A DNA stretch of 64,000 nt from Marinobacter oulmenensis (GCF_014201735.1 NZ_JACHFE010000001.1:496001-560000); one strand, 5' to 3'; shown: positions 37,287 to 47,809, numbered from the stretch's first letter. Made by a program: numbers and translations. Notes: generated by a model from the sequence alone, not told the origin.

Positions 37287-38237
37287 TCAGGCACGGGTCT
37301 GCGAGGCCCGGGTTTCGATCTGGCGAACGGGAATAAGCACGGTCTGTTTACCGGGTTCGCCCGGTTGCCAGTGCAGCAATGCGCCTTCCGGGTTGTCTTT
37401 CTGCACCTCGCGACAGGCGCTGACGCACTGCAGGCACTGGGTGCAGGTGAATTTGGCCCGCTTGTGACTGCGGGTGGGCAGTCGCATCGGGCAGGCGGTA
37501 TCGCAGGCTCTGGTGCAGTCGCGGCAGGCGGCGGCGCGCCGGGTGTCGAAGGTAACCATGCGCCCGCGACCGTTAGTCATCCACGCGATGCTCTGGACCA
37601 CGCCAAAGGCGCAGCCGTATTTGCAGAACAGGTGTCGTGCGAACAGGAAGTCCAGGGTGAATACTGTGCTCGCGATCGCCAGGAACAGGGTCGGGTGGAA
37701 CCCCAGGGTTCCGGTGATCAGTTCGCGATACAGAGGCAGCGGTGGCAGCAGGTAGGACAGCATCGCCAGCGCCCAGGAAAAGCCAATGGCGGCGCAGACA
37801 AGTGTCAGTCCGATCCAGTGGAGGATTCGGCCCCGCCGACCTTTTTTCAGGGCTTCCCATAGGGTTGGTCGACCGGTGATCCGGGTCATCAGGTGGTTGA
37901 TAGTCTCGACAACGGAAAAATGCGGGCAGAGCCAGCCACAGTAAATGCGCCCCCACTTCCAGGCGACCCAGAGCACCAGCGGGACCAGGATGAGAATGGG
38001 CAGAATGAACCAGAACAGGATCTGTCCGGCCAGCTCGGCCGGAGCGCTCTGGGATACCGTGTTCAGGTTGAAAGACAGGGGAAAACCGAGCACCACGAAT
38101 CGGGTTTGTGTCAGGTCGTACCGGAAAAGGTCGAGTACGGGCGCAAGCAGGAACAGCACAAAAAAAGCCGACCGGGTGGCCAGCCGTTTTTGCTGCAGTG
38201 TGTCCCTGGGATGTCGGGTCTGTGCCAGCACGGTCAA
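37287..38237 (-). CDS. Membrane-bound 4Fe-4S ferredoxin-like protein in the nor operon (CcoG-like, shortened)
   Basis: 316 aa. Four to five membrane helices with a polyferredoxin part: KWGRIYCGWLCPHFSVVE, HLFCKYGCAFGVVQ, then CRDCTRACDTACPMRLP and FTCTQCLQCVSACREVQ. This matches the N-terminal two-thirds of CcoG/RdxA (copper reduction for oxidase assembly) but lacks the C-terminal Ig-like domain. Possibly an electron-transfer or metal-reduction partner for NO reductase assembly (inference). The apparent start is TTG (38237); a GTG two codons further in (38231) is an alternative. Confidence 0.8.
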   Translation of the reverse strand: MTVLAQTRHPRDTLQQKRLATRSAFFVLFLLAPVLDLFRYDLTQTRFVVLGFPLSFNLNTVSQSAPAELAGQILFWFILPILILVPLVLWVAWKWGRIYCGWLCPHFSVVETINHLMTRITGRPTLWEALKKGRRGRILHWIGLTLVCAAIGFSWALAMLSYLLPPLPLYRELITGTLGFHPTLFLAIASTVFTLDFLFARHLFCKYGCAFGVVQSIAWMTNGRGRMVTFDTRRAAACRDCTRACDTACPMRLPTRSHKRAKFTCTQCLQCVSACREVQKDNPEGALLHWQPGEPGKQTVLIPVRQIETRASQTRA

Positions 38238-38251
38238 TATCCGGATGGTCA

Positions 38252-38271
38252 GGGCCGGCCGGAGCCGGCCC
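38252..38271 (-). other. GC hairpin between norB and the 4Fe-4S gene
   Basis: Perfect 8-bp stem GGGCCGGC / GCCGGCCC with a 4-nt loop, 12 bp after the norB stop and 14 bp before the next start. No U tract, so more likely an RNA-stability or attenuation element that keeps norCB mRNA in excess over the accessory genes. Confidence 0.6.
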
Positions 38272-38283
38272 TGCAGGGTGGTT

Positions 38284-40159
<1,876 letters not shown>

Positions 40160-40210
40160 AGGTCTCTCTCCTTGGTTGTTGGGAATACCTGACTGCCCCA
40201 CTAGGATATA

Positions 40211-40233
40211 AACATGCATCTAAAATGCTATTG
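40211..40233 (-). promoter_or_regulatory. NsrR-like site upstream of norC
   Basis: AACATGCATCT - A - AAATGCTATTG. The left half matches AAGATGCATTT at 9 of 11; the right half is degenerate beyond AAATGC. Adjacent to and slightly overlapping the FNR/DNR box. Confidence 0.4.
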
Positions 40234-40244
40234 ATGATTATCAA
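40231..40244 (-). promoter_or_regulatory. FNR/DNR box upstream of norC
   Basis: TTGAT-GATT-ATCAA, a perfect 10-of-10 match to the FNR/DNR consensus. Centred about 78 bp upstream of the norC ATG, suitable for -41.5 activation with an RNA start near 40196. Confidence 0.8.
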
Positions 40245-40345
40245 GCAGGGCCGGGTGTTTCTCTATTGCGCCGGGGAGTTACCCCAGGATGGGTAGGTGA
40301 TAGACTGCTCCGCCTGTCGTATTGCCCGATGCTTCCGGAGATTCC

Positions 40346-41263
40346 ATGGCTGCCGCGCTGGCTCTTTTTGTCAAACTGCTTCCGCTGTATATCACCGTCG
40401 CCCTTGGCTGGATTGCCGGGCGGTATCTGGAGGCTAGCGGTCGGCACATTGCCGGCATCATGCTGTACATCGTGACACCGTCGGTGGTGTTTTCCGGGGT
40501 GATGGCCGCGCCACTGAGCCCGGAGGTGATCCTGCTGCCCGGGCTGGTTTTCAGTTTCTGTACGGTGCTGGCGCTGGTGCACATGGCCCTTGCCCGGCGC
40601 CTGCTGAACGATGGCAGTGCGCCGGTGATTCCGCTGTCGGTGGGCACCGGTAATACCGGTTATTTCGGGATTCCGGTGGCGTTACTGCTGTTCGGGGAGG
40701 AGGGACTGGCGCTTTACATCGTCTGCATGCTGGGCACCACACTGTTCGAGACGTCAGTGGGCTTCTATCTGGCGGCGCGGGGCCGCTACAGCATCCGGGA
40801 TGCCCTGAAGCGGGTGGTCCGGCTGCCGTCGGTGTATGCCTTCGCGCTGGCGGTGATGCTTAACCTGTCCGGCTTTACCATTCCCGATGTGTTCGTGCCC
40901 CTGTTCGATAACCTGCGTGGGGCCTACAGTATCTTCGGGATGATGATCATTGGTATGGGTATCGTGAGTTTCCGGGGGCTGGCCGGCAATCCGGTGTTCA
41001 CTGGCCTGGCGTTCTTCGGCAAGTTTGTCGCCTGGCCGGCACTGGCGCTGCTGTTCTGGTGGGTTGATGCGCATTGGCTGGGCATCTACGACCGGGCGGT
41101 GTACCAGGCCATTTTCCTGATCTCCATCACCCCCATCGCTGCCAATACGGTGGTGATTGCCACCCTGCTGGACGCGGCTCCGAGGCAGGCGGCCGGCACG
41201 GCATTGTTGAGCACCCTGTTTGCGCTTGGTTTTATTCCGGTAATGATTGCTCTGGTGTTCTGA
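40346..41263 (+). CDS. AEC family transporter (auxin efflux carrier type)
   Basis: 305 aa with 10 membrane helices in two repeats. FVKLLPLYITVALGWIAGRY, IAGIMLYIVTPSVVFSGVMA and VGTGNTGYFGIPVALLLFGE are typical of the AEC family. Substrate unknown (family members move carboxylates or malonate). Start at 40346 with CGGAG 5 nt upstream. Divergent from norC. Confidence 0.82.
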   Translation: MAAALALFVKLLPLYITVALGWIAGRYLEASGRHIAGIMLYIVTPSVVFSGVMAAPLSPEVILLPGLVFSFCTVLALVHMALARRLLNDGSAPVIPLSVGTGNTGYFGIPVALLLFGEEGLALYIVCMLGTTLFETSVGFYLAARGRYSIRDALKRVVRLPSVYAFALAVMLNLSGFTIPDVFVPLFDNLRGAYSIFGMMIIGMGIVSFRGLAGNPVFTGLAFFGKFVAWPALALLFWWVDAHWLGIYDRAVYQAIFLISITPIAANTVVIATLLDAAPRQAAGTALLSTLFALGFIPVMIALVF

Positions 41264-41277
41264 ACACAACCGGCCCT

Positions 41278-41937
41278 TCAGGACCGGCTGTTGGTGGCGG
41301 GCTGAACCGGTGCGGCTTCTGTGCCGGTTCTGGCGCTGGCGATATCCGCCCGGGCATGACGGACAACACTGATACCGGCGGTTACTGCCAGGCTGCCCAT
41401 GATGGCGGCGACCACCAGGTCCGGCCAGGCGGTGCCGGTGCCGAAAACGCCGACGGCGGCGAGCATGACCGCAAGATTACCGATGGCATCATTACGGCTG
41501 CACAGCCAGACCGAACGCATATCGGAATCCCCATCCCGGTACCGGAAAAGCAGTGCCGCCACGCCCACGTTGGCGGCCAGTGCCAGTACGCCGACCAGCC
41601 CCATGGTGAGTGGCTCCGGGGTAATGCCCGTGCGTACCACCCAGATGGCGCGAGCCCAGACAATCACGCCGAAACCCGTCATGGTCAGACCCTTGATCAT
41701 GGCCGCCCGGCCACGCCAGAGCAGCCCCATGCCCAGGACGCTGAGAGAAAGCAGGTAGTTGGCGCTGTCGCCGAAGAAATCGATGGCATCGGCGAGCAGC
41801 GAGACAGAACCGGACTGCAGGCTGGCGATGCCTTCAATCAGGAACATGGCCAGATTGACCCAGAGGGCTACCCAAAGGGCCCGGCGAAATCCGGGAGCCG
41901 GTGACTTGGGTTGTGGTGCATCACAGGAACATGCCAT
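41278..41937 (-). CDS. CDF-like cation transporter
   Basis: 219 aa, six membrane helices. ADAIDFFGDSANYLLSLSVL is the TM2 metal-site region and WLCSRNDAIGNLAVMLAA the TM5 region. In both, the classical HxxxD/DxxxD pattern is altered (the His is absent and the last Asp of TM5 is Asn). The N-terminus ACSCDAPQPKSP could bind metal. AGGAGG precedes the ATG at 41937. Transcribed from a MerR-type promoter (41966-41996) beside a CadR/PbrR-like regulator, so Cd/Pb/Zn-inducible (inference). Confidence 0.82.
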   Translation of the reverse strand: MACSCDAPQPKSPAPGFRRALWVALWVNLAMFLIEGIASLQSGSVSLLADAIDFFGDSANYLLSLSVLGMGLLWRGRAAMIKGLTMTGFGVIVWARAIWVVRTGITPEPLTMGLVGVLALAANVGVAALLFRYRDGDSDMRSVWLCSRNDAIGNLAVMLAAVGVFGTGTAWPDLVVAAIMGSLAVTAGISVVRHARADIASARTGTEAAPVQPATNSRS

Positions 41938-41965
41938 GGAAACCTCCTGAACCGTGGATGCTTCC

Positions 41966-41996
41966 ATTTAAAACCCTGAAGTTGCTACAGGGTCAA
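41966..41996 (-). promoter_or_regulatory. MerR-type (CadR/PbrR) promoter and operator
   Basis: Minus strand has TTGACC (-35, 41996-41991) and TTAAAT (-10, 41971-41966) separated by 19 bp, the long spacer of MerR-controlled promoters. The spacer holds the dyad ACCCTGTAGCAACTTCAGGG plus T (41993-41973), close to CadR/PbrR/ZntR operators. Confidence 0.85.
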
Positions 41997-42011
41997 GCCT
42001 CTGGTTCCCGT

Positions 42012-42464
42012 TCAGCCCGGACCGTGGGTGCCCGGGATGTGATTGTCGGCCCCGGCGCCGCCCGGATCGCCGAGTTCGGAGGTCAGCCCTTCCAGGATGC
42101 CGCATTCGGCCACGGTTCGGCCATGGGAGCAGGCCTGTTGCAGCCGTTCCAGGGTGGCTTCAAGGTTGGCCAGTTCCTGCAGGCGCTCCCGGACATGGCT
42201 GAGGTGGCGGGTCAGTAGGGCATCCACGTCACTGCAGTCTGCGTCCGGGTTGTCAGCCAGTTGGATCAACTGGCGGATTTCATCCTGGGCCATATCCAGG
42301 CCCCGGCAGCGTCTGATAAACAGCAGACGGTCCAGATGAGCCTGCCGATAGGCCCGGTAACCGTTGTCCTGGCGCTCTGGTGCCGGCAACAGGCCAATTT
42401 TCTCGTAGTACCGGATGGTTTCTACAGGAATTCCGGATTTTTCTGAAATTTCACCGATTTTCAC
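42012..42464 (-). CDS. cadR: Cd(II)/Pb(II)-responsive MerR-family regulator (CadR/PbrR)
   Basis: 150 aa. Winged HTH KIGEISEKSGIPVETIRYYE. Metal ligands at the expected places: CSDVDALL (about C77) starting the dimerisation helix, then CSHGRTVAEC (about C112 and C119). A His-containing tail (NHIPGTHGPG) resembles that of CadR. It is encoded just upstream of the transporter gene on the same strand, with the operator in the 74-bp gap. Confidence 0.88.
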   Translation of the reverse strand: MKIGEISEKSGIPVETIRYYEKIGLLPAPERQDNGYRAYRQAHLDRLLFIRRCRGLDMAQDEIRQLIQLADNPDADCSDVDALLTRHLSHVRERLQELANLEATLERLQQACSHGRTVAECGILEGLTSELGDPGGAGADNHIPGTHGPG

Positions 42465-42574
42465 GCTCTCTGGCCCTGTCTTTTTGCGAACCTACGGTAT
42501 TGTCGTAAATCTGCAGCGTTGCTACCGGTATGCTACAGTCGTTGCCTGTTTTGGCAAGGACAACGGAGGCTCTT

Positions 42575-44179
42575 GTGCTTGAGCGGCTGCAACGCCGACT
42601 GGGTCTGCAGACGATTCCCGGTATCTTTTTTACCTCTGCCGGCATCGCCATCCTGTTTGTGGCCCTGGCAATTCCCTTTGACGAGCAGGTGGCCGGTGCC
42701 TTTGGTGTACTGACTGGCTGGGTGGCCCGCAACCTGGGCTGGTTCTACATCCTGTCGGTTTCCTCCCTGCTGATTTTCCTGTTCGGGCTGGCGGTCAGCC
42801 GTTATGGCAGCATCCGCCTGGGCAGCGACGACAGCCGGCCGGACTATTCCAACCTGACCTGGTTCACCATGCTGTTTGCCGCCGGTATTGGCACCATTTT
42901 GATGTTCTGGGGCGTGGCTGAGCCGGTATCCCATTTTGCCAGCCCGCCGTTTGACGGCGTCAAGGCCGGCACGGAGCAGGCGGCGAGTGACGCCATGACC
43001 ATCAGCCTGTATCACTTTGGCCTGCATACCTGGACCATCTTTGCCATGCCGGGGCTGGCGATTGGCTACTTCGCCTACCGTCACGACCTGCCCATGCGCA
43101 TCAGCAGTCTGTTCTATCCCATTCTCGGGGAACGTATCTACGGCCCGCTGGGCTGGACCGTGGACGTCATCGCTGTGCTCGGTACGCTTTTCGGGGTTGC
43201 CACCTCCCTGGGACTGGGCACGCTGCAGTTGAACAGTGGCCTGAATTACCTGTTTGGAGTACCGACCTCCGGACTGGTGCAGGTGCTGCTGATCGCGGTG
43301 ATCGCCAGTATTGCCGCCACGTCCGTGGCCCTCGGGCTGGACAAGGGCGTGCGTCGGCTGTCCCAGTTGAACATTGTGCTGGCGCTGCTGCTGATCCTGT
43401 TTGTGGCGGCCGTCGGGCCCACCGTGTTTATCGCCGAAGGCATGGTGCAGAGTATTGGTGATTACCTGGACGCCTTGCCCTGGCTGGCGTTCTGGACTGA
43501 AACCTTCAAGGAGACCGACTGGCAACGCCAATGGACCCTGTTCTACTGGGCCTGGACCATTTCCTGGGCGCCTTATGTGGGTATCTTCATTGCCCGGATT
43601 TCCCGGGGCCGCACCATTCGTGAGTTTGTCGCCGGTGTGCTGTTTGCGCCCACCGCTTTTACCCTGGTCTGGTTCGGGGTGTTCGGGCTGTCGGCCATCG
43701 ATGTGGAGTCCGGCGGCCTGGTGGACCTGGCGACCCAGGTGGAAAACGATCCCTCGGTTGCCATCTTCGCCTTTCTGGAGGCCTTCCCGCTGGCCGAAGT
43801 GGCCTCGGCGCTGAGTGTTGTCATCATCGTCATTTTCTTCACCACCTCCTCGGATTCCGCCTCGCTGGTCATCGACATGCTGACCCGCCGTGAGGATCAG
43901 CCCTCGCTGGTCCGTCAGCGGATTTTCTGGGCCGCCGCCCAGGGCGTTGTGGCCGCGTCACTGCTGCTCGCCGGCGGGCTCGATGCCCTGCAGAATGTGA
44001 TTACCTCACTGGGGCTGCCATTCTGCCTGCTGCTGTTGTTCATGGCGGTGTCGCTGTTCCGGGCGCTGCGGGCCGACTATCGTGGCTATGATGTGACCGA
44101 ACTGGTTCAGGGGCGGGTGTTCCCGGAGGTGGAAGCCACCCCGACTCAAGTGAAACAGGAGAGCGACTATGTATCGTAA
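42575..44179 (+). CDS. BCCT family betaine/choline/carnitine transporter
   Basis: About 534 aa, 12 membrane helices. The substrate-region WGVAEPVSHFASPPF and the Trp box TLFYWAWTISWAPYVGIFIA are both intact, followed by RISRGRTIREFV. Imports glycine betaine or choline for osmoprotection. I start at GTG 42575, with a strong CGGAGG 5 nt upstream; an ATG 15 codons earlier has no ribosome site. It overlaps the uspA-like gene by 11 bp, so transport and stress protein are coupled. Confidence 0.9.
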   Translation: MLERLQRRLGLQTIPGIFFTSAGIAILFVALAIPFDEQVAGAFGVLTGWVARNLGWFYILSVSSLLIFLFGLAVSRYGSIRLGSDDSRPDYSNLTWFTMLFAAGIGTILMFWGVAEPVSHFASPPFDGVKAGTEQAASDAMTISLYHFGLHTWTIFAMPGLAIGYFAYRHDLPMRISSLFYPILGERIYGPLGWTVDVIAVLGTLFGVATSLGLGTLQLNSGLNYLFGVPTSGLVQVLLIAVIASIAATSVALGLDKGVRRLSQLNIVLALLLILFVAAVGPTVFIAEGMVQSIGDYLDALPWLAFWTETFKETDWQRQWTLFYWAWTISWAPYVGIFIARISRGRTIREFVAGVLFAPTAFTLVWFGVFGLSAIDVESGGLVDLATQVENDPSVAIFAFLEAFPLAEVASALSVVIIVIFFTTSSDSASLVIDMLTRREDQPSLVRQRIFWAAAQGVVAASLLLAGGLDALQNVITSLGLPFCLLLLFMAVSLFRALRADYRGYDVTELVQGRVFPEVEATPTQVKQESDYVS

Positions 44180-44627
44180 GCTGTTGATCGCCATCGATCC
44201 GGAAGACGATCACGAGGGCCGGAGAACCCTGGAGGCCGCGCTGGAACTCCTGGACGAGGACGGCGAGCTGCACCTCGCCAGTGTCTACAACCCGGGCGGC
44301 GGAGGCTTTTTCCCGCACGTTACGGAAGAAGCCCCCGAGGACCGCGAGAAAGCGGTTCGGGAAAGCCTGGATCTGCTGGTCCGCAAATACCTGCCGCTGA
44401 ACCGGGAAGCGACCATTCATGTGGTGGCCGGCAGCATCGGTGACAAACTGGTCGCACTGGCTGGCCAGTTGGAGGTGGACCTGGTGCTGCTGGTGTCCCG
44501 GGGCAGTAACAGCCGCTGGTCCCTGCGCAAGGCGACCGTGGAGAACGTGGCGGTGAATGCGCCCTGCACGGTGATGGTGTTGCCGTCCCAGAAACTGGTG
44601 GATGCCGACGAGCCGGCAAAAGCTTAA
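44169..44627 (+). CDS. Universal stress protein UspA family
   Basis: 152 aa. MYRKLLIAIDPEDDHEG, PLNREATIHVVAGSIGDKLV and DLVLLVSRGSNSRWSLRKAT mark a single Usp domain. The ATP-binding G-2X-G-9X-G(S/T) motif is not intact, suggesting a non-ATP-binding UspA type. It overlaps the BCCT gene 3' end and the convergent SCO stop by 4 bp. Such fused regulation is seen for other transporter-Usp pairs. Confidence 0.88.
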   Translation: MYRKLLIAIDPEDDHEGRRTLEAALELLDEDGELHLASVYNPGGGGFFPHVTEEAPEDREKAVRESLDLLVRKYLPLNREATIHVVAGSIGDKLVALAGQLEVDLVLLVSRGSNSRWSLRKATVENVAVNAPCTVMVLPSQKLVDADEPAKA

Positions 44628-45214
44628 TCAGGCGCGGCGCTTGCCAGTTGGATCAGATCTTCGGTCACCTGTTCCGCGGTCAGGTCGGGGCGTAGCAGCA
44701 GGCGCGCTTCACCGGAGCGGTCGAAGGCATAGACAGCGCTGCTGTGGGAGACATTGTAATTGCCCTCGGCATCGGGTTCGTCGTAGCCGAAGGTGGTGCG
44801 ATACCGTTTGGTCAGGTCCCGCAGCCGGGGTTCCGGTGCGGTGAGCCCCACTACCCGGTCGCCGAAGAAAGCCGCGTAACTTGCCAGCCGCTCCGGGGTA
44901 TCCCGCTGTGGGTCGACACTGACGAACAGGATGGTGACGTCCCCGGCCAATGGGTCCGGCATGTCGTTGACCGCCCGGCGCAGCTTGGCAAGGGTGGCCG
45001 GGCAGACATCCGGGCAGGACGTGAAGCCAAAGTAGAGCAGGCGAACCTGGCCGCGGGAGTCTGCCGGGGTGACGGTGTCGCCGTTGGTGCCCTTGAGCTC
45101 GAAGGCGAGATCCGGCATCAGGCCCTGTATATCCTTGCCGTGCCAGTTTTCGGGTTCGGCCTGGCAGCCTGTCAGGGTCAGGGTGGCGAGCGCCACCGCA
45201 AGCCATCGAATCAT
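44624..45214 (-). CDS. SCO1/SenC family copper chaperone lipoprotein
   Basis: 196 aa. Lipobox at C17 (LATLTLTGC). Thioredoxin fold with the copper site FTSCPDVCPATLAKL and a distal His in NVSHSSAVYAF. Delivers or reduces copper for the CuA centre of oxidases in the periplasm. Overlaps the upstream ctaG-type gene by 4 bp (ATGA). Confidence 0.92.
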   Translation of the reverse strand: MIRWLAVALATLTLTGCQAEPENWHGKDIQGLMPDLAFELKGTNGDTVTPADSRGQVRLLYFGFTSCPDVCPATLAKLRRAVNDMPDPLAGDVTILFVSVDPQRDTPERLASYAAFFGDRVVGLTAPEPRLRDLTKRYRTTFGYDEPDAEGNYNVSHSSAVYAFDRSGEARLLLRPDLTAEQVTEDLIQLASAAPD

Positions 45215-46056
45215 GAGACGGTTTCTCCCTTCAGGTTTGGGGGCCGGCCTGCGGCCCGCTCGTCCTCGTGCATGGCCCGGCGTAGGAGGATCAGGATGGC
45301 CAGTACGCTCATCATCGCCGGCGGAATCCAGGTCAGCAGGCCACCCAGCAACTGGTCGGTCTCCGGCGCCATGGGCCAGGCGCGGCCACAGACTTCGTAG
45401 ACGTCATAGACCATGCCCCGGGAGAACACGATCCAGGCGCCGAGAATCATCTGGGGCAGTGCCACCAGCGCCAGGATCAGCATCCGCTTGCCATAGCCCA
45501 GGGCGGTGCCGGAGGCCGGTGAGCGCGGGTCAAACATCAGCCACCAGAACAGCAGGCCGTCCAGCAGCATGCTCCAGTTCATCAGCCAGTACAGGTCCCG
45601 GGACAGCATGGCGTCAAAATGCACCGCCGGCCACAGCCAGAAGTAGATCAGGCCCACGAACAGGATCGGTGCGATCAGCGGATGCTGCAGCAACCGGTAG
45701 ATCAGACCGAGTGGTTTCAACGCGCTGACCAAAACCGGAGACAGCCGCTGCTGCCAGAACCGGAATACCGGCAGAGGATTGGACAGGGCAATCAGGAAGG
45801 GCCCAATATGATGCAGGATCAGGTGCTGGCCCCGGTGGACAAAAAACATGTACTGGGAGTAGTAGTCGAACCGCGTCTGCATGACCCCGTAACACAACAG
45901 GACACCGACCACGAATGCCACGATGCGGACGGCGCCTGGCCTGTGATGCTCCGGCATGCGCAGCAGCGCATAGCCATAAGCTGCCAGCACCAGGACAAAG
46001 GCCAGGATGGTCAGTGGCGAATAGTCATAGGGCAGTAGAACGCCAAGCTCGGGCAT
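45211..46056 (-). CDS. caa3-type cytochrome c oxidase assembly protein CtaG (DUF1404/CtaG_Bacillus family)
   Basis: About 281 aa, seven membrane helices. SQYMFFVHRGQHLILHHIGP, FWLWPAVHFDAMLSRDLYWL and DQLLGGLLTWIPPAMMSVLA are family blocks with conserved His. ATG at 46056 (MPELGVLL) is preferred; a GTG two codons upstream is possible. Acts with the adjacent SCO protein in oxidase metallation (inference). No oxidase subunit I/II genes are in this window. Confidence 0.82.
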   Translation of the reverse strand: MPELGVLLPYDYSPLTILAFVLVLAAYGYALLRMPEHHRPGAVRIVAFVVGVLLCYGVMQTRFDYYSQYMFFVHRGQHLILHHIGPFLIALSNPLPVFRFWQQRLSPVLVSALKPLGLIYRLLQHPLIAPILFVGLIYFWLWPAVHFDAMLSRDLYWLMNWSMLLDGLLFWWLMFDPRSPASGTALGYGKRMLILALVALPQMILGAWIVFSRGMVYDVYEVCGRAWPMAPETDQLLGGLLTWIPPAMMSVLAILILLRRAMHEDERAAGRPPNLKGETVS

Positions 46057-46158
46057 GGACACCGGGTTCCAGAACAGGTGATCGGGTGGCTTTGTTATTC
46101 TCCCCTGAGTGTTGACCGGCTGGCCGTTGAATGCAAACCCGGGCGTCCGCCCGGCGGG

Positions 46159-47691
46159 TCAAAGCTGTTCCAGATTGGCCAGCAGGTACTCGGCCCGCTC
46201 CAGCAGCGCCTGGCGCTTCTCCGGCTTCTGCCGGTCCCAGTTCCGGTACATCATGCCCATGCGTGGATTGGCGGCGAAATCGGATCGGTGTCGGTCGATG
46301 AAGTGCCAGTACAGGGCGTTGAAGGGGCAGGCCCGCTCCCCGGTCGCATCCTGCACCCGGTAATGGCAGTGTTTGCAGTGATCGGACATGCGCTGGATGT
46401 ACTTGCCGCTGGCGGCGTAGGGCTTGGACCCCAGGTAACCGCCATCGGCATGCATGACCATGCCCAGCACATTGGGCAGTTCCACCCAGTCATAAGCATC
46501 GGCGTAGACCGCCAGATACCAGTCGCAGATTTCCTCCGGTTTCACCCCGGCCAGCAGGGCAAAATTGCCGGTGACCATCAGGCGCTGGATGTGGTGGGCG
46601 TAGGCGTTTCGGCGGGTGGCGTCGATGGCTTTATGCATGCAGCGCATCCTGGTCTCGCCGGTCCAGTAGAACCAGGGCAGGGCGCGGCTGTTGCCCAGCC
46701 GGTTTTCCCGGGCATAACCGGGCATGTGCAGCCAGTAGATGCCCCGCACGAACTCTCGCCAGCCCAGAATCTGGCGTACGAATCCTTCCACCGCATTCAG
46801 GGGGGCGCGTCCCGAATACCAGGCTTGCACCGCCGTTTCGCAGACGCTCAGCGGATCGAGCAGGCCGCAGTTGATGTAGGGCGAGAGAACGGCGTGGAAC
46901 AGCCAGTCCTCGCTGTCTGAAATGGCGTCCTGATAGTCACCAAAGCAGGGCAGGGCGAAGTCAATGAAGTGTGCCAGGGCCGCCTGGGCGTCATCGGCCG
47001 TGACGGCAAAGTGAAAATCCCCGGTGGTGCCGAAGTGGTCGGCGAAATGGGTGTCCACCAACTGGATCACCTCTCGGGTGATGGCGTCCGGTTCCACCCG
47101 GAAGGGAGCAGGGGCCGGTGGCTTGCCGGACCATTTTTTCCGGTTGTCGGCGTCGAAGTTCCATTGCCCGCCTTCGGGCTGGCCTTCTGGTGTCATCAGC
47201 AGACCGGTCTTGCGCCGCATTTCCCGGTAGAAAAACTCCATACGCAGCTGTTTGCGGCCCTCCGCCCATTGGGCGAACTCCGTCTTGCTGGCGATAAAGC
47301 GAGTGTCCGGGCGGATTTCCACGGGCACTCCAAGACGCTCGTGCCACTGGGCGATCTGCTCATGCAGGCGCCACTCGCCACACTCGGTGGTGATCACCCG
47401 GTCAAAATCCCCCTGTTTCAGCTGATCGGCCACGACCGACTCCAGGCTTTGAGCGGAGTTGTCCGGGTGATAGCTCTGGTAATGAACGGAATAGCCTGCG
47501 GCCTTCAGTTCATTGGCAAAGTGGCGCATGGCGCTGAACAGCAGCACCAGTTTTTTGCGGTGATGGTTGGTGTAGCCGGCTTCCTCGGCGGCCTCGGCCA
47601 TGACGATGAGGTCCCGCTCTGGGTCGGCGTCACTCAGTGCCGAAAGTGACCGGCTCAACTGGTCGCCGAGCACGAGGATGAGATTGGCCAT
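46159..47691 (-). CDS. Fe-S bacterial cryptochrome/(6-4) photolyase (PhrB/CryB type)
   Basis: 510 aa. The N-terminal Rossmann domain LILVLGDQLSRSLSALSDAD belongs to the FeS-BCP clade. Four cysteines fit the [4Fe-4S] site: YINCGLLDP and DHCKHCHYRV followed by ACPFNALYW, with 13 residues between the last two ligands as in Agrobacterium PhrB. FAD region: GWREFVRGIYWLHMPGYA. Light-dependent repair of (6-4) photoproducts or a photosensor. Divergent from hemN. Confidence 0.9.
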   Translation of the reverse strand: MANLILVLGDQLSRSLSALSDADPERDLIVMAEAAEEAGYTNHHRKKLVLLFSAMRHFANELKAAGYSVHYQSYHPDNSAQSLESVVADQLKQGDFDRVITTECGEWRLHEQIAQWHERLGVPVEIRPDTRFIASKTEFAQWAEGRKQLRMEFFYREMRRKTGLLMTPEGQPEGGQWNFDADNRKKWSGKPPAPAPFRVEPDAITREVIQLVDTHFADHFGTTGDFHFAVTADDAQAALAHFIDFALPCFGDYQDAISDSEDWLFHAVLSPYINCGLLDPLSVCETAVQAWYSGRAPLNAVEGFVRQILGWREFVRGIYWLHMPGYARENRLGNSRALPWFYWTGETRMRCMHKAIDATRRNAYAHHIQRLMVTGNFALLAGVKPEEICDWYLAVYADAYDWVELPNVLGMVMHADGGYLGSKPYAASGKYIQRMSDHCKHCHYRVQDATGERACPFNALYWHFIDRHRSDFAANPRMGMMYRNWDRQKPEKRQALLERAEYLLANLEQL

Positions 47692-47730
47692 GGTTGGCTC
47701 CGTTACATGTCAGGGTTCTGATACACTCGA

Positions 47731-47744
47731 CTGATACGCGTCAA
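47731..47744 (+). promoter_or_regulatory. FNR-like box upstream of hemN
   Basis: CTGAT-ACGC-GTCAA, 8 of 10 positions of TTGAT-N4-ATCAA. Located 66-79 bp before the hemN ATG in the divergent phr/hemN gap. Confidence 0.45.
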
Positions 47745-47809
47745 CTGCAATATACGGCCACTCAGGCATAATACTGTCTGCCGATCCTTTTACGTTCAGA
47801 GTTTTGATT

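Noticed and set aside
42533..43531. Minus-strand 332-aa ORF opposite the BCCT gene
   Set aside because: Gln/Gly/His-rich antisense shadow; the BCCT frame contains all family motifs.
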